The notes under the pieces were generated by a model that had not been told where the DNA came from, did not search any database, and saw only the letters and a list, made by a program, of their open reading frames with translations. Both the position numbers and the translations under genes were made by a program. From NCBI RefSeq assembly GCF_000176015.1, contig NZ_ACYY01000005.1:124001-188000 (forward strand): 64,000 nucleotides of DNA, in the 5' to 3' direction. The first letter of the stretch is position 1. Each line of letters starts with the position of its first letter. Of the stretch, positions 43,746 to 52,279 are shown one piece after another. Source of the stretch: Rhodobacter ferrooxidans. Its GTDB lineage: Bacteria; Pseudomonadota; Alphaproteobacteria; Rhodobacterales; Rhodobacteraceae.

Positions 43746-44300
43746 ATGCCCGCCTTGCGTTCCGTCTGCGTGTTCTGCGGCTCCCGCCCCGGCACCGACC
43801 CCGCCTTTGCCGAAGCCGCCCGCGCGCTGGGAAGCGTGATCGCCGCCCAGGGTTGGCGGCTGGTTTACGGCGCCGGTGACGTCGGCCTGATGGGCGAGGT
43901 GGCCCGTGCCGCCATGGCCGCAGGCGCCCGCACCATGGGGGTTATCCCGACGCATCTTCTGGCGCGCGAGCAGGGCAAGCGCGATCTGGGGCAGCTGGTG
44001 ATCACCGAGGACATGCACGAGCGCAAGAAGGTGATGTTCATGAACTCGGACGCCATCGTGGTGCTGCCGGGGGGTGCGGGCAGCCTGGACGAGTTCTTCG
44101 AAGTGCTGACCTGGCGGCAGATCGGGCTGCACGGGAAGCCGATTTTCCTGCTGGATACCGCGGGTTACTGGCAACCGCTGCTGGCGCTGCTGGAGCATGT
44201 GATTGCCACGGGCTTTGCCGAACCGGCGATGCGCGACTATTTCACCGCGGTGGCGGATGTGCCGGGCCTCGAATTGCGGCTGCGCGCCGCCCTGTCCTGA
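43746..44300 (+). CDS. LOG-family protein, putative cytokinin-riboside-monophosphate phosphoribohydrolase (184 aa)
   Basis: Rossmann-like hydrolase releasing free base from nucleoside 5'-monophosphates. N-terminus [20 protein letters not shown] is typical. The two signature loops deviate slightly: [13 protein letters not shown] (usual YGGGxxGLMG) and [18 protein letters not shown] (usual PGGxGTxEE). The Arg and Glu of the active site are nevertheless present (ERKKVMF, DEFFE). CCGGAG precedes the ATG. It is divergent from the LysM gene and overlaps the opposing rarD gene by 64 bases. Physiological substrate in bacteria is uncertain. Confidence 0.9.
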   Translation: MPALRSVCVFCGSRPGTDPAFAEAARALGSVIAAQGWRLVYGAGDVGLMGEVARAAMAAGARTMGVIPTHLLAREQGKRDLGQLVITEDMHERKKVMFMNSDAIVVLPGGAGSLDEFFEVLTWRQIGLHGKPIFLLDTAGYWQPLLALLEHVIATGFAEPAMRDYFTAVADVPGLELRLRAALS

Positions 44301-45172
44301 ACCAGCGCCTGCCAGGAATAGATCGCCAAGGCCGCCCAGATCAGCCCGAAGGCAATGCCATGCCAGCGGCTGAACGGCTCGGCAAACACCAGCGTGGCGC
44401 ACAGGAATTGCAGCGTCGGGTTCAGGTATTGCACCAGCCCGACCGTCGCCATCGTCACCCGCTGGCTGGCATAGGTGAACAGAATCAGCGGCCCCGCCGT
44501 CATCACCCCGGAAAACGCCAGCAGCAGCGAAGTGCCCAGGCTGTGGCCGAACCAGCCGCCCGCCCGGCTGAATTCGGAAAATAGCCCGCCGTGCACCCCG
44601 GCCAGCCAGACCACGGCCAAAGGTGCCAGCACCAGCACTTCGGCGGTGACCGACACCACCGGCCCCGCCACCAGCCGCTTCTTGATCAGCCCGTAAAGCC
44701 CGAAGGTGGTCGCCAGCGCCAGCGCCACCCAGGGCGCGACACCAAGGCCGAAGGTCAAGACCAGCACCGCCGCCGCCGCCAACGACACCGCCAGCCCCTG
44801 CCAGCGGTTCAACCGCTCGCCAAAGGCCAGCACGCCCAGCAACACCGCCACCAGCGGAAAGATGTAATAGCCAAGACTGGCCTGCACCGTCAGCCCGATC
44901 TGCACCGAAAGGATGAACAAAAACCAGTTGGCCGAGATCAGCACCGCAGCCAGCGCCACCCCCCCGCCGTGCGAGCGCAGCAACTGCGGCACCTCGCGCA
45001 ACCGGCCCTGCCCCAGCAGGATCAGCCCGAACAGGGCCAGCGACCACAGGGTGCGGTGGCTCAGAACCTCCAGCGGCGGCACAGCGGCCAGCAGCTTGTA
45101 ATACAGCGGCGACAGGCCCCAGACCACGCAGGCCACGGCCAATGCCACCACACCCTTGCGCTGCTCGCCCAT
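44237..45172 (-). CDS. rarD: RarD/EamA-family transporter (311 aa)
   Basis: Ten-segment drug/metabolite-type exporter. Two EamA repeats are seen: [20 protein letters not shown] near the N-terminus and [20 protein letters not shown] in the middle. RarD hallmarks are [56 protein letters not shown] and [12 protein letters not shown]. The ATG at 45172 is placed behind AGGGGGTGG; a GTG two codons earlier is possible. Substrate unknown; E. coli RarD was described from chloramphenicol sensitivity. The 3' end overlaps the LOG gene. Confidence 0.9.
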   Translation of the reverse strand: MGEQRKGVVALAVACVVWGLSPLYYKLLAAVPPLEVLSHRTLWSLALFGLILLGQGRLREVPQLLRSHGGGVALAAVLISANWFLFILSVQIGLTVQASLGYYIFPLVAVLLGVLAFGERLNRWQGLAVSLAAAAVLVLTFGLGVAPWVALALATTFGLYGLIKKRLVAGPVVSVTAEVLVLAPLAVVWLAGVHGGLFSEFSRAGGWFGHSLGTSLLLAFSGVMTAGPLILFTYASQRVTMATVGLVQYLNPTLQFLCATLVFAEPFSRWHGIAFGLIWAALAIYSWQALVQDRAARSRNSRPGTSATAVK

Positions 45173-45244
45173 GCCCACCCCCTGCTGCGCGGGCTTTGTG
45201 GCGCAAATCGGCGGCGGGCGAAAGCGGGTTTCAGGTTGAGGGTA

Positions 45245-45670
45245 TCAGGCTTCGGCCAGCGCCTCGGCCACCAGCTCTGCCACCTTGGGCAGCGGATGCT
45301 TGGTCAGGGTTTTCGGCACCTCGGCCTTGACCAGCGCCTTGACCGCGACGGGCATCCGGTCGCGGATCGCCCCCAGCACCTGCGGCGGCGCCACCAGCAC
45401 CAGTTGTTCAAAGCCGCCCTTGGCCAGACGCGCCAGCACATCGCCCACCATCGCCTCGGCCGCCTGCCGCACCCGGTCGGGCGGCTCGACCGGCGTGCGC
45501 TGGTCGCGGCCCTGATCGGCAGGCCCGCCCGGCGCGTTCAACACCTCCGGTGCCTCGAACCGCTGCACCTGCCGCAGCACCGGTGCCCGCGTATCGCCAG
45601 CGTTTTCCAGGATCATCGCGCGTTCACTGTCAGCCACCACCACCCAAGTCTTCGATGTCAGCATCGCCAT
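45245..45670 (-). CDS. Host attachment protein-family (baeRF-type) protein (141 aa)
   Basis: Small cytoplasmic protein of the family named after an Agrobacterium plant-attachment locus and structurally related to the central domain of archaeal/eukaryotic release factor eRF1. Typical segments: KTWVVVADSERAMILENAGD at the start, RFEAPEVLNAPGGP, and FEQLVLVAPPQVLGAIRDRM with a C-terminal helical part. The ATG at 45670 has GGAGGAAA upstream; a GTG just before and an ATG two codons later are also possible. The function is unproven; a link to ribosomes or stress is suggested by the fold. Confidence 0.85.
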   Translation of the reverse strand: MAMLTSKTWVVVADSERAMILENAGDTRAPVLRQVQRFEAPEVLNAPGGPADQGRDQRTPVEPPDRVRQAAEAMVGDVLARLAKGGFEQLVLVAPPQVLGAIRDRMPVAVKALVKAEVPKTLTKHPLPKVAELVAEALAEA

Positions 45671-45752
45671 CACGTTTCCTCCGCAAGTGTCCGGGCCGCA
45701 TCCGCCCCTTCAGACATGGCGATGCCGCGGCGTGATTGCCAGAGTGCCAATG

Positions 45753-45785
45753 AAAAAGGCCCGCCCACGGCTGCGGGCAGGCCTT
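45753..45785 (-). terminator. Rho-independent terminator of the superoxide dismutase gene
   Basis: On the minus strand AAGGCCTGCCCGC pairs with GTGGGCGGGCCTT through 13 positions (two wobble) around an AGCC loop, then TTT. It begins 22 bases after the stop of the superoxide dismutase gene. Confidence 0.85.
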
Positions 45786-45806
45786 GATCAAACGGTTTGG
45801 GTCAGG

Positions 45807-46406
45807 TCAGAGGCGCGCGGCAACCGCTTCCCAGTTCACCAGCTTGTCGAGGAAGTTGGCAAGGTAGGCCGGCCGCTTGTTGCGGAAATCGATGTAGTAG
45901 GAATGTTCCCACACATCGCAGCCCAGCAGGGCTTTCTGCCCGAAACACAACGGGTTGACGCCGTTTTCGGTCTTGGTGACCTTCAGGCTGCCATCCTTGT
46001 CGCGCACCAGCCAGGCCCAGCCAGAGCCGAACTGCCCGGCGCCCGCAGCGGCGAAATCGTCCTTGAACTTCTGCACCGAGCCAAACGACTCGACCAGCGC
46101 CTTTTCCAGCGCCCCCGGCAAGCTGTGCGCCTTCGGCCCCATCACCTCCCAGAACAGCGCGTGGTTCCAGTGCTGGCTGGCGTTGTTGAAGATGCCGCTT
46201 TGCGCCACGGCACCGGAAACATAGGTGCCGGTGACGATGTCCTCGACCGACTTGCCTTCCCATTCGGTGCCGGCAATCAGCTTGTTGCCGTTATCGACAT
46301 AGGCCTTGTGGTGCAGGTCGTGGTGATATTCCAGCGTCTCGCGCGACATGCCCAGCGGCGCCAGCGCGTCATGGGCATAGGGCAGATCGGGAAGGGTGAA
46401 GGCCAT
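45807..46406 (-). CDS. sodB: Superoxide dismutase, Fe-type (199 aa)
   Basis: Dismutates superoxide in the cytoplasm. Metal ligands are in LEYHHDLHHKAYV (His28), NASQHWNHALFW (His near 80) and DVWEHSYYIDF (Asp and His near 165). The Gln in NNASQHWNH is the outer-sphere Gln position used by Fe enzymes, so Fe is preferred over Mn, although cambialistic activity cannot be excluded. ATG at 46406 with GGAGAG upstream gives MAFTLPDLPYAHDALAP, the standard start. Upstream in-frame codons are excluded. A strong terminator follows. Confidence 0.95.
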   Translation of the reverse strand: MAFTLPDLPYAHDALAPLGMSRETLEYHHDLHHKAYVDNGNKLIAGTEWEGKSVEDIVTGTYVSGAVAQSGIFNNASQHWNHALFWEVMGPKAHSLPGALEKALVESFGSVQKFKDDFAAAGAGQFGSGWAWLVRDKDGSLKVTKTENGVNPLCFGQKALLGCDVWEHSYYIDFRNKRPAYLANFLDKLVNWEAVAARL

Positions 46407-46506
46407 GGTTTCTCTCCTTTGGCGGAATTCGCTGCCTCTTATAGAGGGGCGCCAAGGCGATAGGTCAAGACCAAGCGGCGCTTTGCGGCCAAAACCGGCG
46501 TTCCAC

Positions 46507-46531
46507 ATTCACCTTTGCATAAATATCCCCG
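46507..46531 (+). repeat. Dispersed 25-base intergenic element, copy 2
   Basis: Core GCATAAATATCCCCG, 22 of 25 bases as at 15806-15830. Here it directly precedes the 33-base hairpin repeats downstream of soxG. Confidence 0.55.
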
Positions 46532-46534
46532 GGG

Positions 46535-46622
46535 GTGCGGGGGGCTGGCCCCCCGCTTGCTTTCGTGGTGCGGGGGGCTGGCCCCCCGCTTGCTTTCGTC
46601 GTGCGGGGGGCTGGTCCCCCGC
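46535..46622. repeat. 33-base tandem hairpin repeats between sodB and soxG
   Basis: Units start at 46535, 46568 and 46601 (third truncated). Each contains GCGGGGGG-ctgg-CCCCCCGC, an 8-bp GC-only stem with a four-base loop, followed in full units by CTTGCTTTCGT. The array starts 12 bases after the soxG stop on the minus strand. It may act as an RNA 3'-end barrier or terminator array for the sarcosine oxidase operon; there is no T run. The 46407-46633 region holds nothing else recognisable as a gene. Confidence 0.75.
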
Positions 46623-46633
46623 CGTGGCCGCCA

Positions 46634-47191
46634 TCACCCCGCGTCCAGTTCCGACCCCGGCTGCGCTGAATGGGTCAAGAGGCCCATCACATAGCCCGCA
46701 ACCGAGCGGAAGCTGACCAGCGAATAGCCCGCCCCCTCGCGCCAGAACGCCACCGCCACTTGGGCGGCCCGCGTGCGCCGCACCTCGCCCGGGGCCATTG
46801 CGGCCAGATCCACCGGGCACAGCTTGGCCAGAACCTGATCGGCCTTGGCGCCTTCGATGCGGAACACCGCGCGGGCGTCAGACACATCAACTGCCAGATA
46901 GTGATTCCCTTTCAGCCCCTTGTCGAGCAAAGCTAAAGCTTTCCCCACCTCGGCCAAAGGCAGGATCAGCAGATATTCATCGGGCGACATCCAGGCCGCG
47001 GCCTTGGTGCCCTGAACTTCGATCCGCCGCACCGCAGGCAGGCCAGTGCCCACCGCCGCCTTCACCGCCGCAGCCAGCCCCTTGACCTCCGGCTTGGCCC
47101 GCAGGGTGATCATGCCCAAAGGGCCGACCTCGCGGATGCTGGCAAAACCGTCGAAACTTCCACCACCCAGGGCGCTGACCGGGTCAGACAT
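46634..47191 (-). CDS. soxG: Sarcosine oxidase gamma subunit SoxG (185 aa)
   Basis: Small subunit of heterotetrameric sarcosine oxidase, related to the GcvT-type fold. Start MSDPVSALGGGSFDGFASIR; typical segments are VRRIEVQGTKAAAWMSPDEY, LLILPLAEV, DVSDARAVFRIEGAKADQVL and FWREGAGYSLVSFRSVAGYV near the end. The ATG at 47191 overlaps the soxA stop by 8 bases. It is the last gene of the operon and is followed by the hairpin array. Confidence 0.92.
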   Translation of the reverse strand: MSDPVSALGGGSFDGFASIREVGPLGMITLRAKPEVKGLAAAVKAAVGTGLPAVRRIEVQGTKAAAWMSPDEYLLILPLAEVGKALALLDKGLKGNHYLAVDVSDARAVFRIEGAKADQVLAKLCPVDLAAMAPGEVRRTRAAQVAVAFWREGAGYSLVSFRSVAGYVMGLLTHSAQPGSELDAG

Positions 47192-50100
47192 TCTGCTTCT
47201 CCCCCTCCTTGTCGAAGAACACCTGATCGACGATCTTCGCCCAAACCGAGCCACCGCCAACCTTGGGGAATTCGATAACCTCACCAAGCCGTTGCGCGCC
47301 GTTCTTCACCAAGCCCATGGCAATGCCGCGCTTCAAGGTCGGTGAATAATAGGTCGAGGTGACCCGGCCTTGCGTGTTGCGCTGGCCATTGCCATTCAGC
47401 CCCGCCGCCACCGCAATCGCCCCATCCGGGATCACCGAACCATCCACGGTTTCCAGCCCCACCAGCGTCCAGCGGTCGGGATCGGCCAGAAAGCTGCGCT
47501 CCTGCCCGCGCTTGCCCAGGAAATCGGCCTTCTTCTTCGAGATCGCCCAACCGAGGTTCAGATCCTGCGGGATCACCGTGCCGTCGGTCTCGTCGCCGAT
47601 CATGATGAAGCCCTTCTCGGCCCGCATGATGTGCAGCGCCTCGGTGCCGTAAGGCATCGCGCCAAACTCCGCCCCCGCGTCATGCAGCGCCTGCCAGAAC
47701 GCCAGCCCTTGCCCGGCGGGCACAGCGATTTCATAGCTGAGTTCGCCGGAAAAGCTGATCCGATACACCCGGCAGCCGAAGCCTCCCAGCGTGCCATCGG
47801 CCCATTGCATGAAGGGCAAGGCGTCTTTGGAAACATCCATGCCGCCCATTTTCTCCAGCAATTTCCGGGCGTTCGGACCCACAACTGCCACTTGCGCATA
47901 TTGCTCGGTGACGTTGGCGGTATAGACCTGCCAATCGCCCCATTCGCATTGCAGCCAGTCTTCCATCCAGCCGTGTATCCGGTCGGCGCCGCCCGAGGTG
48001 GTGTGGCACAGCCAGGTATCGTCGCTGATCCGCGCCACCACGCCGTCATCCGACAGAAAGCCGTTTTCGTTGCACATCAGCCCGTAGCGGCACTTGCCCA
48101 CCGGCAGCGTGCTCATCACCCCGGTATAGAGCATGTCGAGGAAACGCCCGGCATCCGGCCCCTTGACGATGATCTTGCCCAGCGTGGAAGCATCAAGCAA
48201 ACCAAGGCGTTGCCGGGTGTTGTTCACCTCGCGCTGCACCGCTTGCGCGTGCCGTTCTCCCGGTCGCGGATAGCAATAGGGCCGCCGCCACAGGCCGACC
48301 GGCTCGAAATAAGCGCCATGGGCCTCGTGCCAGCCATGCATCGGCGTGCGCCGCAGCGGCTGGAAAATCTCGCCCCGCGCTTCACCCGCCAGTGCGCCGA
48401 ACGTGACCGGCGTATAGGGCGGGCGGAAGGTGGTGGTGCCGACCTGCGGAATGTCTTCATTCAATGCCTGAGCTAACACCGCCAATCCGTTGATATTGCT
48501 CAGCTTACCTTGATCCGTCGCCATGCCCAAGGTGGTATAGCGCTTGGTATGTTCGACCGATTCGTAACCCTCGCGTGCCGCCAGTTGCACGTCCGAGACT
48601 TTCACGTCGTTCTGGAAATCCAGCCACATCTTCATCCGCAGCTTCGGCCCGGCGCCTTGCGGCATCATCCAGACCGGCAGCATCGGCGCCTCATCGGCAG
48701 CAGCAGCTTGCGGCAGCGACCCGGCTTTCACCGCAAATCCAAGGGCTTGCGCGGCATCCGCCCCGGCCTTGGCGGCATCGGCCAGCACGGCCCCCGCCTG
48801 CAACGCGCCATTGGCCGACCCTGCCGCCAGCACCATGGCCGAGCCGTCATGCGTGGTGGCCGGGCGGCTGGCATCGGGGCGGAAATGGCCCTGGGCGGCA
48901 TCCCAGATCAGCTTGCCGCCGCAATGGCTCCACAGATGCACCACCGGCGACCAGCCGCCGGACATGGCGACCGCCTCGCAGGCGACCTCCTCCAGCACGG
49001 TGCCCTCGCCGGCCTGGGCGCAGATCGCCACGCCGGTGACCCGCTTGCCGCCCTTGACCTTGGCGATGCCATGGCCGGTGGCGATGCGGATGCCCAGGGC
49101 CCGCGCCTCGGTCGGCAGCGCGCCGGTGGCCTCGGGCCGGGCATCGACGATCAGCGGCACCGTCAGACCCGCCTTCACCAGCGCAATCGCGGTGCGGTAG
49201 GCGTCGTCGTTGTTGGTGACCAGAACGGTGCGATCGCCGGGGCTGACCGCGAAATTCACCACATAATCGCGCATCGCCGAGGCCAGCATCACGCCCGGAA
49301 TATCGTTGCCGGCAAAGGACAACGGCCGCTCGATGGCCCCCGTCGCGGTGACGATCTTGCCCGCCCGGATGCGCCACAGCCGATGCTTGGGCCGCCCGTC
49401 GCCGGGGGTGTGGTCGGCCAGTTTCTCGTCGGCCAGCACATAGCCGTGGTCATAGACGCCGGCCGCCATGCAGCGACGCCGTAGCGTGACATTCGGCATC
49501 TTTCCAAGGGCTTGCAACGCACTCGTCACCCAATATTCAGCGTCGATGCCGTCGATCCGCACGTCATCAACCGGGGCGCGACCACCCCAATGCGCGGTCT
49601 GTTCAAGCAGCAGCACCCGTGCCCCCGAGGCACCCGCCACCAGCGCCGCCTGCAGTCCCGCGATGCCGCCGCCCACCACCAGCACGTCGCAGAAGGCATA
49701 GGCCTGTTCATAGCGGTCGGCGTCGCGGTCTTGCGGCACCTTGCCCAGACCCGCCGACTGCCGCACGATCGGCTCGAACAGGGTTTTCCAGGCTGCGCGC
49801 GGATACATGAAGGTTTTGTAGTAAAAGCCGCCGGGCAGAAAGCGCGCGAGATAGTTGTTCACCACGCCGACATCCAGATCGAGGCTGGGCCAGTGGTTCT
49901 GGCTTTCGGCGGTCAGCCCGTCGAACAGCTCCGTGGTGGTGGCGCGCTGGTTCGGCTCGAACCGCCCCGCAACCCCCATGTTCATCAGCGCGTTCGGCTC
50001 CTCGCCGCCCGAGGCGACGATGCCGCGCGGGCGGTGATACTTGAAGCTGCGGCCCACCATCACCTGGTCATTGGCCAGCAGCGCCGAGGCCAGGGTATCG

Positions 50101-50195
50101 CCAAGAACGCCGCGCAACCGCCTGCCGTTGAAGAAGAAATCCTTGGTGGCGCTACGGTCGATCAACCGGCCGCCGTTTGCCAGACGCGTGCTCAT
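47184..50195 (-). CDS. soxA: Sarcosine oxidase alpha subunit SoxA (1003 aa)
   Basis: Large subunit binding NAD and folate. It has an N-terminal Fer2_4-like domain without cluster cysteines (DFFFNGRRLRGVLGDTLASA, about 19-100), a nucleotide-binding domain (VLVVGGGIAGLQAALVAG, about 190-210) and a C-terminal GcvT/folate-binding half (about 600-1000). The latter contains GLLDASTLGKIIVKGPDAG, SFSGELSYEIAVP and GFIMIGDETDGTVIP. This half accepts the methyl carbon as methylene-THF. ATG at 50195 overlaps the soxD stop by one base. Length matches the roughly 1000 residues of the family. Confidence 0.96.
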   Translation of the reverse strand: MSTRLANGGRLIDRSATKDFFFNGRRLRGVLGDTLASALLANDQVMVGRSFKYHRPRGIVASGGEEPNALMNMGVAGRFEPNQRATTTELFDGLTAESQNHWPSLDLDVGVVNNYLARFLPGGFYYKTFMYPRAAWKTLFEPIVRQSAGLGKVPQDRDADRYEQAYAFCDVLVVGGGIAGLQAALVAGASGARVLLLEQTAHWGGRAPVDDVRIDGIDAEYWVTSALQALGKMPNVTLRRRCMAAGVYDHGYVLADEKLADHTPGDGRPKHRLWRIRAGKIVTATGAIERPLSFAGNDIPGVMLASAMRDYVVNFAVSPGDRTVLVTNNDDAYRTAIALVKAGLTVPLIVDARPEATGALPTEARALGIRIATGHGIAKVKGGKRVTGVAICAQAGEGTVLEEVACEAVAMSGGWSPVVHLWSHCGGKLIWDAAQGHFRPDASRPATTHDGSAMVLAAGSANGALQAGAVLADAAKAGADAAQALGFAVKAGSLPQAAAADEAPMLPVWMMPQGAGPKLRMKMWLDFQNDVKVSDVQLAAREGYESVEHTKRYTTLGMATDQGKLSNINGLAVLAQALNEDIPQVGTTTFRPPYTPVTFGALAGEARGEIFQPLRRTPMHGWHEAHGAYFEPVGLWRRPYCYPRPGERHAQAVQREVNNTRQRLGLLDASTLGKIIVKGPDAGRFLDMLYTGVMSTLPVGKCRYGLMCNENGFLSDDGVVARISDDTWLCHTTSGGADRIHGWMEDWLQCEWGDWQVYTANVTEQYAQVAVVGPNARKLLEKMGGMDVSKDALPFMQWADGTLGGFGCRVYRISFSGELSYEIAVPAGQGLAFWQALHDAGAEFGAMPYGTEALHIMRAEKGFIMIGDETDGTVIPQDLNLGWAISKKKADFLGKRGQERSFLADPDRWTLVGLETVDGSVIPDGAIAVAAGLNGNGQRNTQGRVTSTYYSPTLKRGIAMGLVKNGAQRLGEVIEFPKVGGGSVWAKIVDQVFFDKEGEKQNV

Positions 50196-50515
50196 CAGAA
50201 GCCCTCCCAGTCGGGTCGTTTGGCCTTGATCTTCGCCTGCAGGTCGGCGGGTGGTGCTGCCAATTGCGCAGAATAGGTGCCGAAAACTTCCAGCGTGGCG
50301 GTGCAGCGGGCGGCCAGGAACCACTTGCCGCAGCCGTAGCTGTGGCGCCAGCGTTCGAAATGCACGCCCTTGGGGTTCTTGCGCGCGAACATGTAGGATT
50401 CGAAATCATCGTCGCTGGAGCCCGCGCCAAAGCGCTTCAGATGCGCCTCGTAGCCGGGGGTCAGTTCGGATTCGCAGGCTTTGACGCCGCAACAGGGGCA
50501 TTCCAGGATCAGCAT
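50195..50515 (-). CDS. soxD: Sarcosine oxidase delta subunit SoxD (106 aa)
   Basis: Zinc-binding small subunit. Expected ligands are Cys6 and Cys9 (LECPCCG), His58 and Cys62 (FERWRHSYGCGKWF), close to the Cys-Cys-His-Cys set of the characterised enzymes. ATG at 50515 begins immediately after the TAA of the unusual small gene upstream, so that insertion has not disturbed its reading frame. It overlaps soxA by one base. Confidence 0.95.
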   Translation of the reverse strand: MLILECPCCGVKACESELTPGYEAHLKRFGAGSSDDDFESYMFARKNPKGVHFERWRHSYGCGKWFLAARCTATLEVFGTYSAQLAAPPADLQAKIKAKRPDWEGF

Positions 50516-50839
50516 TTAGTTTGCTCCGAAAAGGCAAGAAATGAAGAGCGATCCGAAACCCCATTGCAACGTCGTAATAGGGATAAGGAACGACATCCAA
50601 AGGAGTTTCGATTTCAACGAGCTAAACGCCTTCTCAAAACAGCCAGCTTCGCCTTCGCCATATGTTCCCCCATCGACAACCATTGAGTCCAAAAGGGTCA
50701 GCAGCGCTATACCAACGGTTCCAACGGAGCCTGCTCTTTCAAACAAATTGGGATCGAGGCAAACCAGGGAGTAAATGGTAACGCACGCCCACAACACGAT
50801 AAACAGGGCGCTGATTCCAATCAGATATACTCTAATCAA
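50516..50839 (-). CDS. Unrecognised AT-rich small membrane protein inside the sox operon (107 aa)
   Basis: I do not recognise this gene. It fills the space between soxB and soxD exactly: its TTG start overlaps the soxB stop (TTGA) and its TAA touches the soxD ATG. GGGGGTGG lies 5 bases before the TTG. By hand count 154 of 324 bases are G or C (48%), clearly below the flanking genes. The product starts MIRVYLIGISALFIVLWACV, has one membrane segment at about 3-27, a moderately hydrophobic stretch 40-55 and a second segment at about 78-104, with a polar middle containing DGGTYGEGEAG. The characterised operons are soxBDAG without such a gene. Recent transfer is likely. Confidence 0.75.
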   Translation of the reverse strand: MIRVYLIGISALFIVLWACVTIYSLVCLDPNLFERAGSVGTVGIALLTLLDSMVVDGGTYGEGEAGCFEKAFSSLKSKLLWMSFLIPITTLQWGFGSLFISCLFGAN

Positions 50840-52083
50840 TGCGCCACCCCCGCTGCCACGGATTCGTCGATGAACCGCCCCTCGCGGAAGCGTTCCATGC
50901 CGAATTCGGCAGCCAATGGGCCGGGTTCGCCCTTGGCCATCAGTTCCGCCATCGCCCAGCCCGAACCGGGGATCGCCTTGAAGCCGCCGGTGCCCCAGCC
51001 GCAATTGATGAAGCAATTGCCCAAAGGCGTTTTCGACAGGATCGGCGAGCGGTCGCCGGTCATGTCGACGATGCCGCCCCATTGCCGCAGCATCTTCAGC
51101 CGCGATATCATCGGGAAGGTTTCGATCAGTGCCCGCAGGGTTTCCTCGATATGGTGGAACGACCCGCGCTGGGTGAAGTTGTTGAAGCCGTCGGTGCCGC
51201 CGCCGATCACCATCTCGCCCTTGTCGGACTGGCTCATGTAGCCGTGCACGGTGTTGGCCATCACCACCACGTCCATGCAGGGCTTGATCGGCTCCGATAC
51301 CAGCGCCTGCAGCGCCACGGCTTCGACCGGCAGCCGGAACCCCGCCATCTCGGCCACCTGCCCCGAATGACCCGCCACCACGATACCGAGTTTCTTGCAG
51401 CCGATGAAGCCCTTGGCGGTTTCGACCCCGGTCACCTGCCCGGCCTCGGAACGCACGCCGGTCACCTCGCATTGCTGGATGATGTGCATCCCCATGGCGC
51501 TGCACGCCCGCGCATAGCCCCAGGCCACCGCATCATGCCGCGCCGTGCCGCCGCGCGCCTGATACAGCGCCCCCAGCACCGGATAGCGCGGGCCGTCGAT
51601 GTTGATGATCGGCACCAGTTCCTTCACCTTGCCGGGCGAAATCCACGAGGTTTCAACGCCTTGCAGCGCATTGGCATGCACGGTGCGCAGATAGCCCCGC
51701 ACCTCGTGATGGGTCTGCGCCAGCATCAGCAGGCCACGGGGGGAAAACATCACGTTGTAATTCAGGTCCTGCGACAGCCCCTCATACAGGCTGCGGGCCT
51801 TTTCGTAGATCGCCGCCGAGGGGTCTTGCAGGTAGTTCGAGCGGATGATCGTGGTGTTGCGCCCGGTGTTGCCGCCGCCCAGCCAGCCCTTCTCGATCAC
51901 CGCGACATTGGTGATGCCGAAATTCTTGCCCAGATAATAGGCGGTGGCCAGGCCATGACCGCCTGCACCGACGATCACCACGTCATAGGCGGCTTTCGGT
52001 TCGGGCGTAGCCCAGGCACGTTCCCAACCCTGATGGAAATTCATGGCCTCGCGGGCAATGGCAAAAACCGAATAGCGTTTCAT
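50836..52083 (-). CDS. soxB: Sarcosine oxidase beta subunit SoxB (415 aa)
   Basis: Catalytic flavin subunit that oxidises sarcosine to glycine and formaldehyde, the latter captured by folate in SoxA. The FAD fold motif is VVIVGAGGHGLATAYYLG (about 35-52). The covalent FMN site is His183 in QARGGTARHDAVAWG. C-terminal segments GGIVDMTGDRSPILSKTPLG and NCGWGTGGFKAIPGSGWAMA are family-typical. ATG at 52083 has CGGAGA upstream. First gene of the operon, divergent from ccmI. Confidence 0.96.
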   Translation of the reverse strand: MKRYSVFAIAREAMNFHQGWERAWATPEPKAAYDVVIVGAGGHGLATAYYLGKNFGITNVAVIEKGWLGGGNTGRNTTIIRSNYLQDPSAAIYEKARSLYEGLSQDLNYNVMFSPRGLLMLAQTHHEVRGYLRTVHANALQGVETSWISPGKVKELVPIINIDGPRYPVLGALYQARGGTARHDAVAWGYARACSAMGMHIIQQCEVTGVRSEAGQVTGVETAKGFIGCKKLGIVVAGHSGQVAEMAGFRLPVEAVALQALVSEPIKPCMDVVVMANTVHGYMSQSDKGEMVIGGGTDGFNNFTQRGSFHHIEETLRALIETFPMISRLKMLRQWGGIVDMTGDRSPILSKTPLGNCFINCGWGTGGFKAIPGSGWAMAELMAKGEPGPLAAEFGMERFREGRFIDESVAAGVAH

Positions 52084-52279
52084 GGCACTGTCTCCGTCGC
52101 GGGCCTGCCCCTGCCTTCTGGAACGGTTGCCAGCTTTACCAGCGCCCGCAAGCGGCACAATCGGGAAATTTGCGACATGCGGCGAAATGGGCGGCTCGGC
52201 TTCACGGCTCTGTGCGCGGATTGGGCCTTTTGCGCGCAGGCATCAGCCGTTACACCATGGGCCAACAGCGGGAGGCGAC

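Noticed and set aside
43653-45206. In-frame extension of the LysM gene upstream to 45206
   Set aside because: The extension is antisense to the LOG gene and out of frame with rarD; the ATG at 43652 has a ribosome-binding site and starts the real protein.
46396-46820. Open frames through the 33-base hairpin array
   Set aside because: They translate GC repeats into AGGWPPACF-type peptides and overlap the true 5' end of sodB or 3' end of soxG.
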